From Achatina immaculata (taxonomy: Eukaryota > Mollusca > Gastropoda > Stylommatophora > Achatinidae), in NCBI GenBank assembly GCA_009760885.1, contig CM019719.1, positions 25,785,084 to 25,849,083 on the forward strand: a stretch of 64,000 bases of DNA. The letters are read 5' to 3'. Positions 58,839 to 64,000 of this stretch are shown piece after piece (within the stretch, counting starts at the first letter, position 1; each line of letters opens with the position of its first letter). The notes beneath the pieces are model-generated. The model saw only the letters and a list, made by a program, of their open reading frames with translations, was not told where the DNA came from and searched no databases. Made by a program: the position numbers and the translations under genes.

Positions 58839-59020
58839 TGTTAGGTTCTCGGTGTCATCGCGAACGAAATACTTACATAATAGCTCCACCGCTTACGCCA
58901 GTGAATATCGCACAGAATGTTCACCGAAGGTCCTTCGTACCGGTTCTTAATGATGAGCCACCCAATAAGAACACCATTTTTGAAACTACAGATCCAGTGT
59001 TAGTATCAAGACTTATCTGA
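58839..59020 (+). CDS. possible terminal exon, link to the upstream gene unproven
   Basis: After TTTCAGTTTTCAG (ends 58838) a frame reads LGSRCHRERNTYIIAPPLTP, VNIAQNVHRRSFVPVLNDEP and TTDPVLVSRLI to TGA at 59018-59020. Its composition looks protein-like. Its phase needs one leftover base, while exon 3 leaves two, so an unseen exon of suitable length would be required; joined directly, another frame runs only to a TAA near 58955. It may instead be chance. Confidence 0.3.
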
Positions 59021-59289
59021 AGTACACTGGAAAAAATCATCTCTGTACAGTACTTAAAATTTCTTGTGAACATTATTTTTTTTTTACGTATAAAATATAG
59101 AAAATATTAAATCTATTGCTGGTAAGCAAAATATTACTGGATTATTATTTTATGATATGGCTATTTATATTTAAACAAAGAAGTAGAAGAGTTTATCTTT
59201 GTATAATTCTGCCCTTAAACCGTGACTGCTCCAGCAAGCCGACGGTGGAACTCTTTATCGCTCATAGAAAACACAAGAAGAATAGATGT

Positions 59290-59690
59290 CTTTACTAAAA
59301 AGCAAATATATCAGAACTGAAACACAGGGAGCACTGTACAACATAGCTTTCCTCTCAGCTCTATGCTGTCAGTGTCAAATATGGACACTAGCAGCCAAAC
59401 ACAAAAGGAAAATCATCACGACGAAATGACATGTTTGAGAATACTAAATGTAACGAGAAGAGACTGGATTAGAAATGACACCATAAGGGCAAGGGTTGGA
59501 GTAATACCAGTACTACACTACATCCAGAAAGATCAAGTCAAATGTCTTGACCACGTTACACAACTACCATCAGACAGCAAATCCCAGAAAACGTCAGCGC
59601 TAAAGAGCTGCAGGAAACAGATGGAAAGGCCGGTCTGGCAAGAGCTGGAGGGAGGAAATTACAGAAACCTCCATGAATGAAGCAAATCTC
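59290..59690 (+). mobile_element. non-LTR RT fragment (family B-like), decayed
   Basis: Frames give MTCLRILNVTRRDWIRNDTI then RARVGVIPVLHYIQKDQVKC-LDHVTQLP, matching the thumb end of the RT at 42340-42480 (RIPGISRMDRIRNDVIRNKVGVEPDLNYIQ, WLGHVSRLP). The C-terminal Arg-rich part is shifted out of frame. Confidence 0.8.
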
Positions 59691-59739
59691 TGAGCCGTAC
59701 CATGACGTCTGTTTATTCCCTCAACACTGAAAGGTTTAC

Positions 59740-60398
59740 AGGGAAGGAGACAAGACACGTCAAGTAGAAGAGCTTTCAGCATGATCGAGCAGACATGATC
59801 TGTACAAGACAAGTCAAGTAGAAGAGCTTTCAGCATGATCGAGCAGACATGATCTGTACAAGACAAGTCAAGTAGAAGAGCTTTCAGCATGATCGAGCAG
59901 ACATGATCTGTACAAGACAAGTCAAGTAGAAGAGCTTTCAGCATGATCGAGCAGACATGATCTGTACAAGACAAGTCAAGTAGAAGAGCTTTCAACATGA
60001 TCGAGCTGACATGATCTGTACAAGACAAGTCAAGTAGAAGAGCTTTCAGCATGATCGAGCAGACATGATCTGTACAGGAAAAGTCAAGTAGAAGAGCTTT
60101 CAGCATGATCGAGCTGACATGATCTGTACAAGACAAGTCAAGCAGAAGAGCTTTCAGCATGATCGAGCAGACACGATCTGTACAAGACAAGTCAAGCAGA
60201 AGAGCTTTCAGCATGATCGAGCAGACATGATCTGTACAAGACAAGTCAAGTAGAAGAGCTTTCAGCATGATCGAGCAGACATGATCTGTACAAGACAAGT
60301 CAAGCAGAAGAGCTTTCAGCATGATCGAGCAGACACGATCTGTACAAGACAAGTCAAGTAGAAGAGCTTTCAGCATGATCGAGCAGACATGATCTGTA
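59740..60398. repeat. 54-bp minisatellite, ~12 copies
   Basis: Unit AAGACAAGTCAAGTAGAAGA then GCTTTCAGCATGATCGAGCA and GACATGATCTGTAC. Very uniform, so recently expanded. 54 is 18 codons, hence a 258-residue minus-strand frame that I treat as an artefact. Confidence 0.97.
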
Positions 60399-61700
60399 AT
60401 TCACATTTTCGTGACCCCCCCCCCCACCACAAAAAAAAAAACATCTGTTGAATGGTAAATGTCTGAATGTAACAAAACTGTTAACAGTCTCGCGGGTGAT
60501 CTGTCAATCTATGGTAAATCTACTGAAAGTGGGTCTATACTGACAGTATACTTGGGATGAGTGCAAACTACCATTCATACAAAATTTTGTAGTCTGGCAA
60601 GTAAGCAAATGTCGTAAAGGGCGGGATAATAATATTAACTATTCACGCCTCATCCTCCATAAATACTATACATTTTTAACTACAAGTTAACTGCTCAGTC
60701 CATAATGTATAACAGACCTGACATTATCATTAAAAAAAACAAACAATTGTATCGTGGCATCTGCTTACACCACGCTATCATCACACATACTACAAGGACA
60801 GCCTGTCTGAGCTAGACCTAGCATCACATATACTACAAGGACAGCCTGTCTGAGCTAGACCATACTAACTTTGACCGATGCCATTTCAGAAGAGTATTCA
60901 CTGATTCGCAATGAATTAGATTCAGCGATCACCACAATATCACATAAAAATATCCACTCACAATTTGCTTACAAAGTTTTCAAATGTAGAACTGATATAA
61001 CTGCGTAATCTAATCAGACGCATCATCCAAGTCTGTTGGAGTGAAGTCTTGTCGTGATCTCTCGGTAAAAGCAATTCAACGAGAATATACGGCAATGATT
61101 CACACAATCATTTGGTTCAACGTTCCCATAACTGTGTGCTATAGATTCCCAGTCAACTCCTCGACCGAACTATACACAAAGTAGTCATGCTTTAGAAGTC
61201 TTGTGAAGGAACGATATCGGTCCTCTGTTGAACAAAGTAACGACTTAATCTGGATAACGAAATCTGTATCAAATACAGCTTTTTTTTTAGCAATTCGTCT
61301 GCTCACTGCAGTGTTGTGATTCAGTTCGGGCTCGGCTCTTGACTTCAGGCTTATACTCGGGACTACTGTCTGTTTGTGTTTAATTTCGTGATCAGATTTT
61401 CATATACTCACTGGTACGGTTTGTCTGATAGGCTGAACGTTGACCAATCACGGCCTTCCTTACATCTGTACCGAGCACCAACAACACATTGCTCTAACAC
61501 ACGACATTCCTCTTCTTCCACCCCTATAGTTTATGGACACATTTTTATGCACGTCATTACATTTCATAAGTGTAACAGACACATACACGCACGTACGCAC
61601 ACAAGAGACTGACCCTATAGTTTGAGAATCGAGAGTGGAAGGGAGAGACAAAGAGGATGTTACAGAGGATTTTCTAATCTGTCACCGTAAGACAGGCCTC
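60399..61700. other. non-coding sequence
   Basis: An 11-C run at 60415-60425 and a 46-bp direct duplication (ACTACAAGGACAGCCTGTCT at 60790 and 60832). No gene recognised. Confidence 0.45.
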
Positions 61701-61729
61701 AACTCCATCGCTTTACCCAGCACCAGTGG

Positions 61730-62250
61730 GCCCGTGTTCAAATACGAGACATATTCCTACGCTCGGTCGGAAAATGGCGGCGTGCCAGACTGAACAGGGA
61801 GTTAACATGAAGTTTCTTGTGAAGATGAAGAAATCCGCGACGGAAACTTTTTACTTATTGACAGTGATGAGTGCTTGTCTTCTGCACGCGTTTTTTTTGA
61901 ATGGCACAAGCGATGTTTGAAAGGCAGAGAAAGCGGGAAAGATGATGACAGTCAGTTGGATTTTGTACAAAGACAATGTGTCAGCCCACAGCGCTTTGTC
62001 TGAGACCCAGTTTTTAGCAAATCACGGTGTTAGAGCACCCATCATATTCGTCAGACTTGGATCCTGTGAATTCTTCCTATTCCCGAAGATCAAGGTGGTG
62101 CTCAAATGGACTTCATTTTTTTTTTTTTGTCAGAAAAGAAACGAAAACAAAAACAATGGAGATCCTCAACAGCCTTTCGCGAAATGATCTGTAGAATTGC
62201 TTGAACGTTGGCAGCGTTGCATAAAGCTTTGTGTCAACTCAAATGGGAAC
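61730..62250 (+). pseudogene. third mariner transposase relic, heavily decayed
   Basis: From ATG at 61774: MAACQTEQGVNMKFLVKMKK and SATETFYLL fit the mariner N-terminal HTH; then broken FFEWHKRCLKGRESG in other frames. After a large deletion the frame 61942-62187 gives YKDNVSAHSALSETQFLANH (second Asp of the catalytic triad in KDN) and GSCEFFLFPKIKVVLKWT, where the third catalytic position is Glu, not Asp. The region between, with the first Asp, is missing. It differs from the elements at 43550 and 47992 and so represents another lineage. Inverted ends not found. Confidence 0.8.
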
Positions 62251-62273
62251 TAATCTGAAGGGACATCCAAATG

Positions 62274-62302
62274 ACTGACTGACTGACTGACTGACTGACT
62301 GA
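62274..62302. repeat. (GACT)n microsatellite
   Basis: About seven GACT units. Confidence 0.9.
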
Positions 62303-63142
<840 letters not shown>

Positions 63143-63143
<1 letters not shown>

Positions 63144-63735
63144 GTCCTTCCGTCCATCTCTCAGTCTGTCTATTCAAGTCGTCTTAATATATGTATATTT
63201 CATTCCTCCACAAGCATGTCTGTGTATGTTTTGACTATATAAGATACCCTGCGAGTGCTGATGGCGTTAGTATTATGGGTTTCATTTCCTTGTGATGCAG
63301 CTTTGTTGTATCAATGGTATAAGACGCAAGCAACTGTTCTCATGCACTTATTTCCTGATTATCGTTCTTGTCGTCAATAATGGCATGCTGGTGGATCTGT
63401 GCTACAAGTGTGGCTATAATTGATCAAGCCTGTATGTTAAATATTATTCCTGTGCTATATTATGCTATATTGCAGAGGCTCCCAAATTTTTAGACGAAAG
63501 GAGCCCTTGTACCAAGAAAAACAGATGTTGGAAACCACCTAATAATTGTGTTATGAACATTTAATAAAGACAGCTAAATTTTACAAGTTTTTTAAAACGT
63601 AAAACTCGGATAAAAATTTAAAGAAGAAGAAATACATTTCATATCTACTTAACTACTGCATAAAGTTCCATTGCACAGCGTAAAACTTGAATCAGTGTGA
63701 TTGTTAGTATCCACTGTCGCATCTGCTACCATAGT
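63143..63735. other. non-coding sequence
   Basis: No gene recognised; CTATATT duplication near 63455. Confidence 0.35.
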
Positions 63736-63773
63736 GTTGTTGTTGTTGTTCTTCTTCTTCTTCTTCTTCTTCC
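63736..63773. repeat. (TTG)n-(TTC)n microsatellite
   Basis: Short trinucleotide run next to the TTCTTTGCAGCC end of the SINE-like repeat. Confidence 0.9.
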
Positions 63774-63789
63774 TGGACTTGCTTGATTA

Positions 63790-64000
63790 TGTTCTTTGCA
63801 GCCGATGCTGTGGAGATATTGAGACACAACATCATGTCATGGCAGCCACTTTTTTTTTCATTTCCCTGAGTGCAACTAAAAAGAAAGGGGGTATGCAGTA
63901 CTTCTTTAGCAGACTCCACCACCCTGGGAACCATAACGATCCTTGCCCTGTTAGCCAGGCTAGGCCTGTTACTGGTGGTACCAACGGAGAGGTGGAACAG
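63790..64000. mobile_element. SINE-like repeat, copy cut by window end
   Basis: Same orientation as 55613: GTTCTTTGCAGCCGATGCTG, ACTTCTTTAGCAGACTCCAC, GTTAGCCAGGCTAGGCCTGT, TGGTGGTACCAACGGAGAGG. Continues past the window. Confidence 0.8.

Noticed and set aside
59600..60376. 258-residue minus-strand repeat protein
   Set aside because: 54-bp minisatellite artefact.

Overview
This is a gene-poor stretch of animal nuclear DNA, AT-rich and crowded with repeats. Only two loci look like host genes. The rest is tandem repeats, microsatellites, decayed mariner DNA transposons, 5'-truncated non-LTR retrotransposon tails and SINE-like repeats. Spliced genes, the range of retroelement tails and the minisatellite load suggest an invertebrate, perhaps a mollusc or another lophotrochozoan. 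That assignment is an inference and is weak.

1-3.2 kb holds the 3' half of a + strand SPSB3 gene (SPRY domain and SOCS box, Cullin-5 adaptor). Two exons with matching splice phase flank a 2.07 kb intron that carries a 32-bp minisatellite and an antisense retroelement scrap. From 3.2 to 26 kb the window is non-coding: SINE-like repeats, a minisatellite split by a retroelement, two related ~40-bp satellites beside a retroelement tail, a TTGG/TGGG array, ATCT arrays and several non-LTR tails. At 26.3-28.55 kb lies a distinct GC- and CpG-rich block made of imperfect ~108-bp and ~88-bp monomers and ending in a GAA tract. It is the least explained element in the window.

28.8-47.8 kb is dominated by minisatellites with 20-, 24-, 26-, 27- and 47-bp units, several with higher-order periodicity. 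It also holds non-LTR fragments, including a 1.2 kb RT with an FADD motif, and a TA-flanked 1.29 kb mariner whose transposase is frameshifted and lacks its third catalytic Asp. A second mariner (48.0-48.75 kb) has long inverted ends and a deleted catalytic core. A third, very decayed one lies at 61.7-62.25 kb.

53.0-59.0 kb contains the second host locus: three + strand exons with compatible phases that encode a small, probably two-pass membrane protein, with a possible last exon further on. A 39-bp minisatellite and a SINE-like repeat lie in its introns. The window ends with a 54-bp minisatellite, a large CTAT array and a SINE-like copy cut by the window edge.

The long repetitive open reading frames (Cys-Val, Thr-His-Leu, Leu, Asp, Tyr-Leu-Ser-Ile and similar) come from tandem arrays whose unit length is a multiple of three or that lack stops. 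I do not call them genes.
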